A stretch of 64,000 bases of DNA from Arthrobacter zhaoxinii. Its GTDB lineage: Bacteria > Actinomycetota > Actinomycetes > Actinomycetales > Micrococcaceae. The stretch lies in NCBI RefSeq assembly GCF_024385505.1, contig NZ_JANFLT010000001.1:496001-560000 (forward strand). The letters run 5' to 3'. Positions within the stretch are counted from its first letter, which is position 1; every line of letters begins with the position of its first letter. A model generated the notes under the pieces. The model was not told the DNA's origin. It did no database searches and saw only the letters and a list, made by a program, of their open reading frames with translations. The translations under genes and the position numbers were made by a program. This document shows positions 1-8,107 of this stretch, piece by piece.

Positions 1-2
1 CC

Positions 3-302
3 CTGGGCGAGGATCTGACCGCCAAGCTGTGTTCGGTTCCGGGGATCGGAGTGTGGAGTGCAGCGGAAATCACGCAGCGGACGCACGGGGCTCCGGATTC
101 GGTGTCCGTGGGCGATTACCACTTGGCCGCGTATGTGGGCGCCGCCCTGACCGGACAGCGCACCGACGACGCCGGCATGCTGAAGCTGCTCGAACCCTGG
201 CAGGGACACCGGCAGCGGGTGGTGCGGATGATTATGCTCAGCGGCTACCGCAAACCCACCTACGGACCCAAGCTCGCCCCGATGGACCATCGGCGGCGCT
301 GA
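3..302 (+). CDS. DNA-3-methyladenine glycosylase II-like protein, C-terminal part
   Basis: Partial gene entering from the left edge; about 99 residues are visible. It shows the helix-hairpin-helix signature VPGIGVWSA followed about 25 residues later by VGDYHL, whose Asp matches the catalytic Asp of HhH-GPD base-excision glycosylases of the AlkA type. These enzymes remove alkylated bases such as 3-methyladenine from DNA. The C-terminal stretch ending in PMDHRRR is typical of actinobacterial AlkA-like proteins. The N-terminal half lies outside the window, so any AlkA/Ada fusion cannot be seen. Confidence 0.85.
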   Translation: MGEDLTAKLCSVPGIGVWSAAEITQRTHGAPDSVSVGDYHLAAYVGAALTGQRTDDAGMLKLLEPWQGHRQRVVRMIMLSGYRKPTYGPKLAPMDHRRR

Positions 303-333
303 GGGTTCGTGCCCGGCGCTGAGGTGATCCCGG

Positions 334-350
334 GACCCGGGGCCCGGGTC
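334..350 (+). terminator. GC-rich hairpin after the glycosylase gene
   Basis: Inverted repeat with arms gacccggg and cccgggtc around one central base, 32 bp past the stop codon at 302. There is no clear T-tract, as is common in high-GC actinobacteria. It could simply be a GC-rich palindrome. Confidence 0.35.
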
Positions 351-437
351 GGCGGCAACGAAATTCCACGCTCGCAGAGCTCACAGGAATATTAAAGCCG
401 CCTCCTCCGGACCCCTCCCCCGCGAATGCCGACTCCG

Positions 438-516
438 TCCCGCTACCTCTTACTCCCGCTTACTCCCGCATACCCGGTTCCTCCCGCCTCCTCCCACATA
501 CCCCGCATCCTCCCGC
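438..516. repeat. Pyrimidine-rich CTCCCGC repeats downstream of the acyl-CoA synthetase gene
   Basis: The top strand is strongly pyrimidine-rich and carries CTCCCGC at 453, 463, 481 and 510, plus TCCCGC at 438. The last copy touches the stop codon of the leftward acyl-CoA synthetase gene. No gene is visible between 303 and 515. Confidence 0.6.
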
Positions 517-2168
517 TAGGAGACCGCAGGGGTGGCGGTGCCCGCCAGTCCGCTGATTGCCTCCTCGCGCATCGCCACCTTGCGGATCTTGCCGGAGACC
601 GTCATGGGGAAGCTGCCCCGGATCTGGACATAACGGGGAATCTTGTAGTGGGCCAGCCGGTCACGGCAGAACTCCGCAATGGCCGCCGCATCCGGTTCCG
701 GTGCGCCGGGAACCGGAATGATGCATGCCATGAGTTCTTCTCCGTAGCGTTCGTCCGGAACGCCGATGACCTGGACGTCCTGGATTGAGGGGTGTGTGTA
801 GAGGAACTCCTCGATTTCCCGCGGATAGATGTTCTCCCCGCCCCGGATAACCATGTCCTTGATGCGTCCCTCCACGCTGACGTACCCCTCGTTGTCCATC
901 CGGGCCAGATCCCCGGTATGCATCCAGCGCTCGGAGTCGACAGCCAGCGCGGTGGCCTCCGGCTGGTTCCAGTAGCCCGCCATCACGCTGTAGCCACGGG
1001 TGCACAGCTCGCCGATTTCACCGTAGGGCACCTGCTTCCCGGTTCCGGGATCCACCACCTGGGTTTCCAGGTGCGGCATGGTCCGTCCCACGGTGCGGGT
1101 GCGGCGGGCCAGGGAGTCGCCGCGGCGGGTCATGGTGGAAACCGGAGACGTTTCGGTCATGCCGTAGCAAATAGCCACCTCGGCCATATTCATCTCGCCG
1201 ATCACCCGTTTCATGACTTCCTCCGGGCAGGGCGAGCCAGCCATAACACCGGTCCGCAGCGAGGAAAGGTCGTACCGGTCGAAGTCCGGCAGCCCCAGTT
1301 CGGCGATGAACATGGTCGGCACCCCGTACAGGGATGTGCCGCGGTGTGTTTCGACGGCGGCGAGCGCCCGGCCGGCGTCGAAGGTGCGGGACGGAATGAT
1401 GGTCGCGGCACCGTGCGAGAGGGCCGCAAGGTTGCCGATCACCATTCCGAAGCAGTGATAGAAGGGCACCGGAAGCACCACCCGGTCTTCCTCGCTGTAG
1501 CCCAGAAGTTCGCCGATGAAGTATCCGTTGTTCAGGATGTTCGAATGGGTCAGCGTTGCACCCTTCGGGAAGCCCGTGGTTCCGGAGGTGTACTGGATAT
1601 TGATGGGATCGCCCGGCTGCAGCCCCGCCATCCGTTCGGCCAGTGCCGCCGCCCCCGGCCCGCCGGAGTCCCTTCCCTCCGCCTCCAGTGCCGCGAAGCT
1701 GCCGGCGCCGTCCCCGGACAGGAACACGAGCGTGTCCAGGCTGTCCCCGGTCTCGAGGGCGGACCGTGCCATGGCCTCATAGTCGTTGCGCTGGTCGCTC
1801 GGAGCGGTGAGCAGCATCCGCATTCCGCTCTGCTTCACCACGAAGTCCAGTTCAGCCTGCCGGTAGGCCGGATTCACGTTCACCAGAATGGCACCGGCCT
1901 TCGCAGTGGCGTACTGGGCAATGGTCCATTCCGCACAGTTCGGTGACCAGATGCCTACCCGGTCCCCGGCTTGGATGCCGCGCAGAAGCAGACCGACTGC
2001 AACGTCGCTGACCTGCCGGTCCAGTTCGGCGTAGGTCCAGGACCGGTTGGTGGGGACATCGATCAGCGCAAGAGCGTTTGGAAAACGGCGGGCGGTCGAC
2101 ACGAAGTTATCCCCGATGGTTTCCTCCAGCAGGGGACTCTGCGACGGGGATGCGGCGTATGAAAGCAA
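516..2168 (-). CDS. Fatty-acyl-CoA synthetase / AMP-dependent ligase (FadD-like)
   Basis: About 550 residues, normal for medium/long-chain acyl-CoA synthetases of the ANL superfamily, which activate a carboxylate with ATP and load it on CoA. Visible motifs: the P-loop-like YTSGTTGFPKG (about residues 193-203), YGMTETSP (about 335-342), GRIKDMVIRGGENIYP near 434, and TVSGKIRK with the catalytic Lys near the C-terminus. I place the start at the TTG at 2168 because AAAGGAG lies six bases upstream; the frame stays open to a further TTG at 2213 without a ribosome site. Substrate chain length cannot be read from sequence. The small monooxygenase gene upstream is divergent. Confidence 0.9.
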   Translation of the reverse strand: MLSYAASPSQSPLLEETIGDNFVSTARRFPNALALIDVPTNRSWTYAELDRQVSDVAVGLLLRGIQAGDRVGIWSPNCAEWTIAQYATAKAGAILVNVNPAYRQAELDFVVKQSGMRMLLTAPSDQRNDYEAMARSALETGDSLDTLVFLSGDGAGSFAALEAEGRDSGGPGAAALAERMAGLQPGDPINIQYTSGTTGFPKGATLTHSNILNNGYFIGELLGYSEEDRVVLPVPFYHCFGMVIGNLAALSHGAATIIPSRTFDAGRALAAVETHRGTSLYGVPTMFIAELGLPDFDRYDLSSLRTGVMAGSPCPEEVMKRVIGEMNMAEVAICYGMTETSPVSTMTRRGDSLARRTRTVGRTMPHLETQVVDPGTGKQVPYGEIGELCTRGYSVMAGYWNQPEATALAVDSERWMHTGDLARMDNEGYVSVEGRIKDMVIRGGENIYPREIEEFLYTHPSIQDVQVIGVPDERYGEELMACIIPVPGAPEPDAAAIAEFCRDRLAHYKIPRYVQIRGSFPMTVSGKIRKVAMREEAISGLAGTATPAVS

Positions 2169-2280
2169 AGCAGACTCCTTTGGCTGCGGGACAGATGGCG
2201 GCAACGCTACCAACAGTTTGCTTCCCTGCGAAGGGAGCGCCCTGCACCCCGGTTTCCCTCAGAAGTCCTATGGTGGGGGA

Positions 2281-2571
2281 ATGACTGAAGAAACCGATAC
2301 CCCCATCAATCTCCGCGCCACCATGGTCCCGAACCCCGGCGAACACATGCGGGTGAAGCTGGCCCTGGACATCGCCATCGAGCAGGTACGGGAGGAACCG
2401 GGCTGCCTGCGCTACGAAATCATTGAGGACTCGGAGGCGGCCATTGTGCTGGCGGAACAGTGGGCCTCCCGCGAGGATCTGGAGCGCCACGCCCGCGGTG
2501 CCGCCCTCCAGGACCTGCAGGAATCCCTCAGCGCCCTGCTGGCCGAACCGCTGAAGGTGGAACAGGTCTAA
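2281..2571 (+). CDS. Antibiotic biosynthesis monooxygenase (ABM) domain protein, putative quinol monooxygenase
   Basis: A 96-residue single-domain protein with the dimeric ferredoxin-like ABM fold pattern: an N-terminal strand, a helix with EQVREEPGCLRYEI, then VLAEQWASREDLERHARG. Relatives such as YgiN oxidise quinols or act on small aromatic compounds without cofactor. A purine-rich GTGGGGG sits just before the ATG. The gene is divergent from the acyl-CoA synthetase and its stop is 6 bp from the convergent amt stop, so there is no room for a terminator. The substrate is unknown. Confidence 0.8.
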   Translation: MTEETDTPINLRATMVPNPGEHMRVKLALDIAIEQVREEPGCLRYEIIEDSEAAIVLAEQWASREDLERHARGAALQDLQESLSALLAEPLKVEQV

Positions 2572-2577
2572 TCGACG

Positions 2578-4170
2578 TCAGTACGGGGTGATTGCCAGCC
2601 GGTAGATGGATTCCGGTTCCGCCCCGAACCGTTTCAGGACCGCGACCACCGCTTCCTCATGCTCCGCGTCCACCGCTGCATGCACCCGGAACCGCTCATC
2701 GAAATCGATCAGCCGCTTTTCGCTGCGGAAAGTATCGGTCCGGATCTTCCCGGAGTAGACAGCGGTGTCGGAGAGCTCCAGGGAGCGGGCGCCGGCCATC
2801 AGCAGTGCATCCCGCAGCCCGTCAACGCGCCCGGTGTTGACCACGGCGCTGATGACGTGGCTCGGTGCGGAGTGCCGGTCCGCACCCCCGGTACTCCCGT
2901 CCACCGCCGCCCGGCCGGCTGCCGTGGGCCGGGCACCGATTCCACTGAGTGAATATGCGGACGAGTCCTGCTGGACGTGGTCCAGATCCTCCTGTTCCTG
3001 GCCGGGTTCCTTCAGGCCCACCGTGCGGGAAATAACAACGGCACAGAGCCAGCTGAGCACGAAGGAGAAGAGCACCACGCTGACAATGGCCACCGTCTGG
3101 TGCCACAGCAGCGTTCCTCCGCCGCCGGAGAAGACGCCGTCATCGCTGGCCGCGTTTACCGTGCTGTCCGCAAAGAAGCCCAGCAGGAAGGACCCCAGCA
3201 CACCGCCCACGAAATGGACGGCAATGACGTCCAGGGCGTCGTCGTAATGCAGGACGCTCTTGAGCCGCACCGCCAGCACGCACACGCAGCCCGCGATCAG
3301 TCCGATCAGCAGGGCCGCCCCGGTGCCGACATAGCCGGCGCAGGGCGTGATGGTTGCAAGGCCCGCAACTGCACCGGAAACTGCTCCTACCAGCGTGCAG
3401 TGCCCGGTGGTGATCCGCTCCACGATCAACCATGTGAGCATTGCGGCCGATCCTGCCACGTGGGTGTTGATCAGCGCCTGCGCGGCAATGTCATTGGCCT
3501 GCAGCCCGTCACCCGCATTGAATCCGAACCAGCCGAACCAGAGGATGCCTCCGCCCACCAGCATCAGCGGAAGGTTGTTGGGCGAGTTCCGAAGGGTGGG
3601 CCAGCCGCGCCGCCGGCCCACCACCAGCAGCACCGCCACGGCAGCGGCACCGGCGGAGGCGTGGACCACCATTCCCCCGGCCCAGTCCTGGGCGCCGAAC
3701 TGGAACAACCATCCCTTGGGGTGCCAGAGCCAGCGCGCCACCTGCGGATATACCAGGATGGAGAACGCGGCAAGGAAAAGCACCCAGCCGCCGAACCGGA
3801 GCCTGCCGGCCGTCGCACCGGTGAGCAGCGCGGGAGTGATCACGGCGAACATCATCTGGTACGCCACGAAGGCCAGCGCTGGAATGGTCACGCCCGCCGC
3901 GACGGTGTGGAACTGCGGAGTATCCAGATCCAGGAGCGCAAAAGCGTCGAATTCACCGACTACGGAGTTGCCCCTGTTGCTGAAGGCCAGGGTGTACCCC
4001 ACCAGGACCCAGGTCACCGAGATGATTCCGAGCGGGATGATGTTCTGCATCATCATGGTCAGGACGTTGCGGACCGGAACCATCCCTCCGTAGAAGAGGG
4101 CCAGGCCCGGGGTCATAAACAGCACCAGCCCGGCGCAGATCAATACCCACGCGGTGTCCGCCCCGTTCAT
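2578..4170 (-). CDS. amt: Ammonium transporter with fused C-terminal PII-like domain
   Basis: 530 residues. Residues 1 to about 405 form an Amt/Mep/Rh channel with 11 predicted membrane helices. The N-terminal FYGGMV motif and both pore histidines are visible, in GGMVVHASAG and IAVHFVGG. A linker of about 30 residues leads to a 93-residue domain (about 438-530) that begins HVISAVVNTGRVDGLRDAL and has the beta-alpha-beta pattern of PII proteins. The T-loop region is short and has no Tyr for uridylylation, and the C-terminal ATP-binding segment of GlnK is missing. In most bacteria GlnK is a separate protein that plugs Amt; here a degenerate version is tethered. The start has GGGAG upstream. Confidence 0.93.
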   Translation of the reverse strand: MNGADTAWVLICAGLVLFMTPGLALFYGGMVPVRNVLTMMMQNIIPLGIISVTWVLVGYTLAFSNRGNSVVGEFDAFALLDLDTPQFHTVAAGVTIPALAFVAYQMMFAVITPALLTGATAGRLRFGGWVLFLAAFSILVYPQVARWLWHPKGWLFQFGAQDWAGGMVVHASAGAAAVAVLLVVGRRRGWPTLRNSPNNLPLMLVGGGILWFGWFGFNAGDGLQANDIAAQALINTHVAGSAAMLTWLIVERITTGHCTLVGAVSGAVAGLATITPCAGYVGTGAALLIGLIAGCVCVLAVRLKSVLHYDDALDVIAVHFVGGVLGSFLLGFFADSTVNAASDDGVFSGGGGTLLWHQTVAIVSVVLFSFVLSWLCAVVISRTVGLKEPGQEQEDLDHVQQDSSAYSLSGIGARPTAAGRAAVDGSTGGADRHSAPSHVISAVVNTGRVDGLRDALLMAGARSLELSDTAVYSGKIRTDTFRSEKRLIDFDERFRVHAAVDAEHEEAVVAVLKRFGAEPESIYRLAITPY

Positions 4171-4435
4171 TGAGCACTCCCGGGGGTGTCAGGTGTTCCA
4201 GTGCCGGCTCTGCCAGGTGTTCCGCTGCTGCCGCACATATGATTCCCGCTTCCAACTCCGCTTTTACAAGCCGTGGGCGTTCGAGTGGCGGAGGCCCGGA
4301 AAGCTGTGCCGGCCGGGACCCCGGACCAATCGAGCGTACCGCCGGGCTGAGAGGCACCAGAAGTGCACAGGCGCAAACGGCAGACGGCAGGACCGATTCC
4401 GTCTCGGTCCTGCCGGCTGTGCTGCTGCTCATCGG

Positions 4436-4451
4436 TCCTCCTGCGGGAGGA
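4436..4451 (-). terminator. Short hairpin downstream of fdhA
   Basis: Six-bp stem (tcctcc / ggagga) with a four-base loop, 12 bp beyond the fdhA stop in a GC-rich context. No T-tract. The rest of the 292-bp gap to the amt start holds a direct repeat of caggtgttcc upstream of amt and nothing else I recognise. Confidence 0.4.
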
Positions 4452-4462
4452 GGGCCCGCGGG

Positions 4463-5683
4463 CTAGTGGGAGCCCACCATGCCGTTCGGGTCAATGACGT
4501 ACTTCTTCGCCACACCGGCATCAAACTCGCGGTAGGCCTCCGGTGCCTGGTCCAGGCTGATCGGAGTGGCGCTCACGGCCTTGGCGATCTGCACCTTGTC
4601 ATGCAGGATCGCCATCATGAGCTCCCGGTTGTACTTCATCACCGGACACTGCCCGGTGGTGAAGGACAGCGACTTGGCCCAGCCCGCCCCCAGGTTGATG
4701 CTCAGCGACCCCTTCTGTGCAGCCTCATCGACGCCGCCCGGGTCACCGGTGACGTACAGTCCCGGAATGCCCAGCGCTCCGCCTGCGGCGGTGATGTCCA
4801 TCAGTGAGTTCAGCACCGTGGCCGGCGCTTCGCTGCTTGAACCGGCACCGTGCCCGCGGGCCTCGAACCCCACTGCGTCCACCCCGCAGTCCACTTCCGG
4901 CACACCCAGGATCTGTTCGATCTGGTCCCGCGGGTCCCCCAGCGAAACGTCCACGGTTTCGCAGCCGAAGCTCCGGGCCTGGGCCAGCCGTTCCTCGTTC
5001 AGGTCGCCCACGATCACGGCGGCGGCGCCCAGCAGCTGTGCCGAGACGGCTGCGGCAAGGCCTACCGGACCCGCGCCGGCGATGTAGACGGTGGAGCCCA
5101 CACCCACGCCGGCGGTGACTGCGCCGTGGTAGCCGGTGGGGAAGATGTCGGAGAGCATGGTCAGGTCAAGGATCTTCTCCATGGCTTGGTCTTTGTCCGG
5201 GAACCGCAGCAGGTTCCAGTCCGCGTACGGCACCAGGGCATACTCGGCCTGGCCGCCCACCCAGCCGCCCATATCGACGTATCCGTAGGCACTGCCGGGA
5301 CGGTCGGGGTTCACGTTCAGGCAGATGCCGGTTTTGCGTTCCTTGCAGTTGCGGCAGCGGCCGCAGGAAATGTTGAACGGCACCGAAACCAGGTCGCCCA
5401 CCTTGATGAACTCCACGTCCGATCCGGTTTCCACCACTTCCCCGGTGATCTCATGACCCAGGATCAGGTTGGGCGGCGCCGTCGTCCTCCCGCGGACCAT
5501 GTGCTGGTCGGATCCGCAGATGTTGGTGGTGACCACCTTCAGGATGGCGGCGTGCGGGAGCTTGCGTCCGACGTTGGCCGGGTTCACACCCGGACCGTCC
5601 TGCAGTTCAAAGGTCGGGTAATCGATGTCCTGGACTTCAACTACACCCGGTTCAAGATAAGCAATGCCTCGGTTGGAACTCAT
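4463..5683 (-). CDS. fdhA: Glutathione-independent formaldehyde dehydrogenase (zinc-dependent MDR family)
   Basis: 406 residues, close to Pseudomonas putida-type formaldehyde dismutase/dehydrogenase. Catalytic-zinc motifs NICGSDQHM and GHEITGEV are present, followed by the structural-zinc cluster CGRCRNCKERKTGIC and the NAD-binding GAGPVGLAAA. The long insertion after the structural zinc and the segment MDITAAGGALGIPGLYVTG match this subfamily. These enzymes oxidise formaldehyde to formate with tightly bound NAD+, without glutathione. The gene is followed upstream by thioredoxin on the same strand, separated by a strong hairpin, so the two are probably transcribed separately. Confidence 0.92.
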   Translation of the reverse strand: MSSNRGIAYLEPGVVEVQDIDYPTFELQDGPGVNPANVGRKLPHAAILKVVTTNICGSDQHMVRGRTTAPPNLILGHEITGEVVETGSDVEFIKVGDLVSVPFNISCGRCRNCKERKTGICLNVNPDRPGSAYGYVDMGGWVGGQAEYALVPYADWNLLRFPDKDQAMEKILDLTMLSDIFPTGYHGAVTAGVGVGSTVYIAGAGPVGLAAAVSAQLLGAAAVIVGDLNEERLAQARSFGCETVDVSLGDPRDQIEQILGVPEVDCGVDAVGFEARGHGAGSSSEAPATVLNSLMDITAAGGALGIPGLYVTGDPGGVDEAAQKGSLSINLGAGWAKSLSFTTGQCPVMKYNRELMMAILHDKVQIAKAVSATPISLDQAPEAYREFDAGVAKKYVIDPNGMVGSH

Positions 5684-5845
5684 TGCGGCCTCACAGTCGT
5701 TTCGTCATCGTTGACGTCCCCGCCGGGATGCTCCCTGCGGTGCGCCCTGTGGAAGCGACATTACAGCGGGTGCAGGGGTGGCGCTACCGGTGGACCCGGC
5801 GGATTTCCACCGGCAGGAGCACCGGCAGAAAGCGCCTTAACGCAC

Positions 5846-5879
5846 CCAGGGAGGCATCCTTTGACGGATGCCTCCCTGG
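5846..5879 (-). terminator. Strong hairpin terminator after the thioredoxin gene
   Basis: Perfect 14-bp stem (arms 5846-5859 and 5866-5879) with a six-base loop, 18 bp past the thioredoxin stop. The T-tract is weak, but stem strength and position fit a terminator that also insulates fdhA. Confidence 0.75.
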
Positions 5880-5896
5880 CGAAGGAACGGGCGGAG

Positions 5897-6298
5897 CTAG
5901 GCCTGCTTGGCCTGTCCGTTGGAGCCTGCGGCTGCCTCGCGCTCCTGCGCGGCAATCTGCTCATGCACGGCCTTCATGTCCAGGCCCTTGACTGCTTCCA
6001 CCAGTTCGCTGAACTGGCTGGCGTTGAGGGCGCCGGGCTGGGAAAACACGAGCACCTTTTCCCGGAATGCCATGAGGGTGGGGATGGAGGTGATGCCGGC
6101 GGCAGCTGCCAGACCCTGCTCGGCCTCGGTGTCCACCTTGGCAAAGGTGATGTCGTCGTGCTGCTGCGATACGGAGTCGTACACGGGTGCAAACTGCTTG
6201 CAGGGACCGCACCAGTCCGCCCAGAAGTCCACGAAGACTATGTCATTTTCCTCGATGGTCTCGGGGAACGTTGCTTCGGTGATGTCGATAGTAGCCAT
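5897..6298 (-). CDS. trxA: Thioredoxin
   Basis: 133 residues with the redox centre WCGPC (Cys30 and Cys33) and the cis-Pro loop TSIPTLMAF. The thioredoxin fold is followed by a charged, Gln/Ala-rich tail of about 25 residues that is not part of the usual 105-residue domain. It reduces protein disulfides in the cytoplasm. The ATG lies 63 bp from the end of the MarR gene, which is on the same strand. Confidence 0.93.
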   Translation of the reverse strand: MATIDITEATFPETIEENDIVFVDFWADWCGPCKQFAPVYDSVSQQHDDITFAKVDTEAEQGLAAAAGITSIPTLMAFREKVLVFSQPGALNASQFSELVEAVKGLDMKAVHEQIAAQEREAAAGSNGQAKQA

Positions 6299-6361
6299 GG
6301 TTCAACGCTAACCGGGCTTGCAGGCATTGTCTGTAGCTGTTCGCTGACCGGTGAAGCCCGC

Positions 6362-6799
6362 TCAGGCGCCGGGAAGCTTCGTGAGCCGGCGGATCACCGG
6401 CAATGCGGCTGAGAGTGCGGCCCGTTCCTCGCTGCTCAGCTGTTCCAGCAGCGCTGCCATCAGCGCGGTCCTGCTGCCGTTGGCTTCCCGGAGCGACTGC
6501 TCCCCCTTCGGCGTCAGCGTCACCCGCACACCGCGGGAATCATGGGGGTCCGGGCTGCGCTTCAACAGGCCTGCCCCTTCAAGACGGATGATTTGCTCCG
6601 TGGCACTGGGGACCTTCACCCCGAGGTTGCGGGCAATCCCGCTCACCCGCGTCCCCTCGCCGGCGGCCATCTTCATGATGCTGACCTGCGTGGCGCTGAT
6701 ATCGGTGTCTGCATCCATGTTGCGGGCAATGTACAGTGCCAGCCGGAGGGATTCGCGGAATTCCTCGGCGAGCTCATCCAGGGCGGGATCGCTAGTCAT
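6362..6799 (-). CDS. MarR-family transcriptional regulator
   Basis: 145 residues with the winged-helix core of MarR: ATQVSIMKMA, VSGIARNLGVKVPSATEQIIRLE (recognition helix), then the wing DPHDSRGVRVTLTPKG. MarR proteins act as dimers on near-palindromic operators and often respond to phenolic or oxidative signals. No ligand can be predicted. A near-palindrome overlaps the start codon, which suggests autoregulation. The neighbours are thioredoxin downstream and tRNA-Tyr upstream. Confidence 0.9.
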   Translation of the reverse strand: MTSDPALDELAEEFRESLRLALYIARNMDADTDISATQVSIMKMAAGEGTRVSGIARNLGVKVPSATEQIIRLEGAGLLKRSPDPHDSRGVRVTLTPKGEQSLREANGSRTALMAALLEQLSSEERAALSAALPVIRRLTKLPGA

Positions 6800-6817
6800 A
6801 TTTAGGGAGCCTAATAT
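6798..6817 (-). promoter_or_regulatory. Putative MarR operator overlapping the regulator's start
   Basis: Near-palindrome with arms ATATTTAGG and CCTAATAT separated by GAG. It covers the ATG of the MarR gene and the few bases upstream, and is AT-rich in a GC-rich background. No ribosome site separates it from the ATG, so the mRNA may be leaderless. Confidence 0.5.
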
Positions 6818-6852
6818 CTAGGAGTTTTCGGCGCAAGGTCCCCGGGACCTGA

Positions 6853-6886
6853 AAAACCCGCCCCCACCAGTGGTGAGGACGGGTTT
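6853..6886 (-). terminator. Rho-independent terminator after tRNA-Tyr
   Basis: On the minus strand, arms beginning AACCCGTCC and ending GGGCGGGTT form a long stem with a short loop, followed by a five-T run. It lies 5 bp beyond the 3' end of the tRNA. Confidence 0.85.
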
Positions 6887-6891
6887 GTCGG

Positions 6892-6973
6892 TGGCAGATA
6901 CTGGATTCGAACCAGTGAAGGCGTTGCCAGCTGATTTACAGTCAGCCCCCTTTGGCCGCTCGGGTAATCTGCC
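6892..6973 (-). tRNA. tRNA-Tyr (anticodon GTA)
   Basis: 82-nt class II tRNA. The acceptor stem pairs GGCAGAT with ATCTGCC; the D stem is CCC/GGG; the anticodon stem is GCTGA/TCAGC with loop CTGTAAA giving anticodon GTA. A long variable arm contains GGC/GCC, as expected for bacterial tRNA-Tyr, and the T arm is ACTGG-TTCGAAT-CCAGT. The discriminator is A and CCA is not encoded. Confidence 0.97.
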
Positions 6974-7123
6974 GAGCGTCTTCAAGCGAAGACGTTGTCC
7001 GCAGCGGCTGCGGACAAGACAACTTTACCGAAGATTTTCCAAAGTTACGAATCGGGCCCCAAATGCTTTCCGCAAGGAGTCCCGGGGCCCCCTTCCACTG
7101 TCTTTTTTGAGGCCCTTCCGCGG

Positions 7124-7450
7124 CTACAGTCCCCGTGCAATCCGGCCCTCGAGCTGCGCATAGAACCGGTCCGCCTGCGCCTGGGTCACCGAGCCCCAGG
7201 CCACGGCGTTTCCCAGATCCGTGCGGATCCCGGCGAGCCGTTCCCGGGTCCCCTCGTCGACGTCGGCGACTGAAGAACCGCAGTCCACCAGGGACGAGAC
7301 AGGACAAATGGCTGCCCGTGCCGGCGGAGCGCCGATGACTCCGAGTCCGGCGGCCGAAGCTGCAGCGAGGAATGAACCGGCCGCGGCAGTACGGAGACGG
7401 ACGGCGGCGGGACGGCGGGGACGCGATGCGGTGCCGGGATAGTTTTCCAC
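7124..7450 (-). CDS. Small secreted protein of unknown function
   Basis: 108 residues from a GTG start preceded by AGGTGAGGGG. The N-terminus has Arg residues, a hydrophobic Ala-rich stretch (about residues 20-45) and a likely signal-peptidase site at PPARA/AIC. The mature part is about 60 residues with two Cys (ICPVSS and LVDCGSS), which could form one disulfide, and a helical C-terminus. I recognise no family. The gene stands alone between tRNA-Tyr and yajQ, transcribed away from yajQ. Confidence 0.6.
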   Translation of the reverse strand: MENYPGTASRPRRPAAVRLRTAAAGSFLAAASAAGLGVIGAPPARAAICPVSSLVDCGSSVADVDEGTRERLAGIRTDLGNAVAWGSVTQAQADRFYAQLEGRIARGL

Positions 7451-7584
7451 CCCCTCACCTTTCCCCGCATCGATGTGACGATGCCGGGTGTTGGCTGGGC
7501 GGATCCTGTGAGCAGGGCGCCATCGGTGCCCGGACCTACTACGCTAAGTAGCAGGAAAAGTCACCAACTTAGAGGAGTCCCGAA

Positions 7585-8076
7585 ATGGCCAGTGAGTCCA
7601 CGTTCGACGTCGTCAGCAAGATCGATAAGCAGGAAGTGGCCAATGCGCTGAACCAGGCGCAGAAGGAAATTGTCCAGCGCTACGACTTCAAGGGCGTAGG
7701 GGCCGAGGTGGACTTCAGCGGCGAGAAGATCCTGATGAAGGCCAACTCCGAGGACCGGGTGAAGGCGGTCCTGGACGTCCTGCAGTCCAAGCTGGTCAAG
7801 CGGGGCATCTCCCTGAAGTCCCTGGATGCCGGCGAGCCGTTCGCCTCCGGCAAGGAATACCGGATTGAGGCCTCCATGAAGGAGGGCATTGCCCAGGACC
7901 AGGCGAAGAAGATCAACAAGCTGATCCGCGACGAAGGCCCCAAGGGCGTCAAGTCCCAGATCCAGGGCGACGAGCTCCGGGTCAGCTCCAAGTCCCGCGA
8001 CGACCTGCAGGCCACCATGGCCCTACTCAAGGGTGCGGACCTCGAAGTGGATCTGCAGTTCATCAACTTCCGCTAG
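7585..8076 (+). CDS. yajQ: YajQ-family nucleotide-binding protein
   Basis: 163 residues, full length for the UPF0234/YajQ family. It opens [21 protein letters not shown] and contains the conserved RYDFKG motif; some members bind cyclic di-GMP or nucleotides. AGAGGAG precedes the ATG. The last 19 bases including the TAG stop form the left attachment core of the integrated element, so the gene remains intact. Its original downstream sequence, with a strong hairpin, now lies 8.6 kb to the right. Confidence 0.95.
   Translation: MASESTFDVVSKIDKQEVANALNQAQKEIVQRYDFKGVGAEVDFSGEKILMKANSEDRVKAVLDVLQSKLVKRGISLKSLDAGEPFASGKEYRIEASMKEGIAQDQAKKINKLIRDEGPKGVKSQIQGDELRVSSKSRDDLQATMALLKGADLEVDLQFINFR
8058..8076. 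repeat. Left attachment core (attL) inside yajQ
   Basis: 19 bp, gttcatcaacttccgctag, identical to 16670-16688 and ending exactly at the yajQ stop codon. The flanking bases differ on both sides, which defines the crossover region. Confidence 0.92.
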
Positions 8077-8107
8077 GTCCTATGCGTATCGCCTAGTCAG
8101 ACGCAGA

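Noticed and set aside
4171-4462. GlnR-type nitrogen box upstream of amt
   Set aside because: I looked for GTAAC-type half-sites and found no convincing pair; only a caggtgttcc direct repeat is present.
4850-6412. 520-residue frame antisense to formaldehyde dehydrogenase and thioredoxin
   Set aside because: Shadow of two well-supported genes on the other strand.
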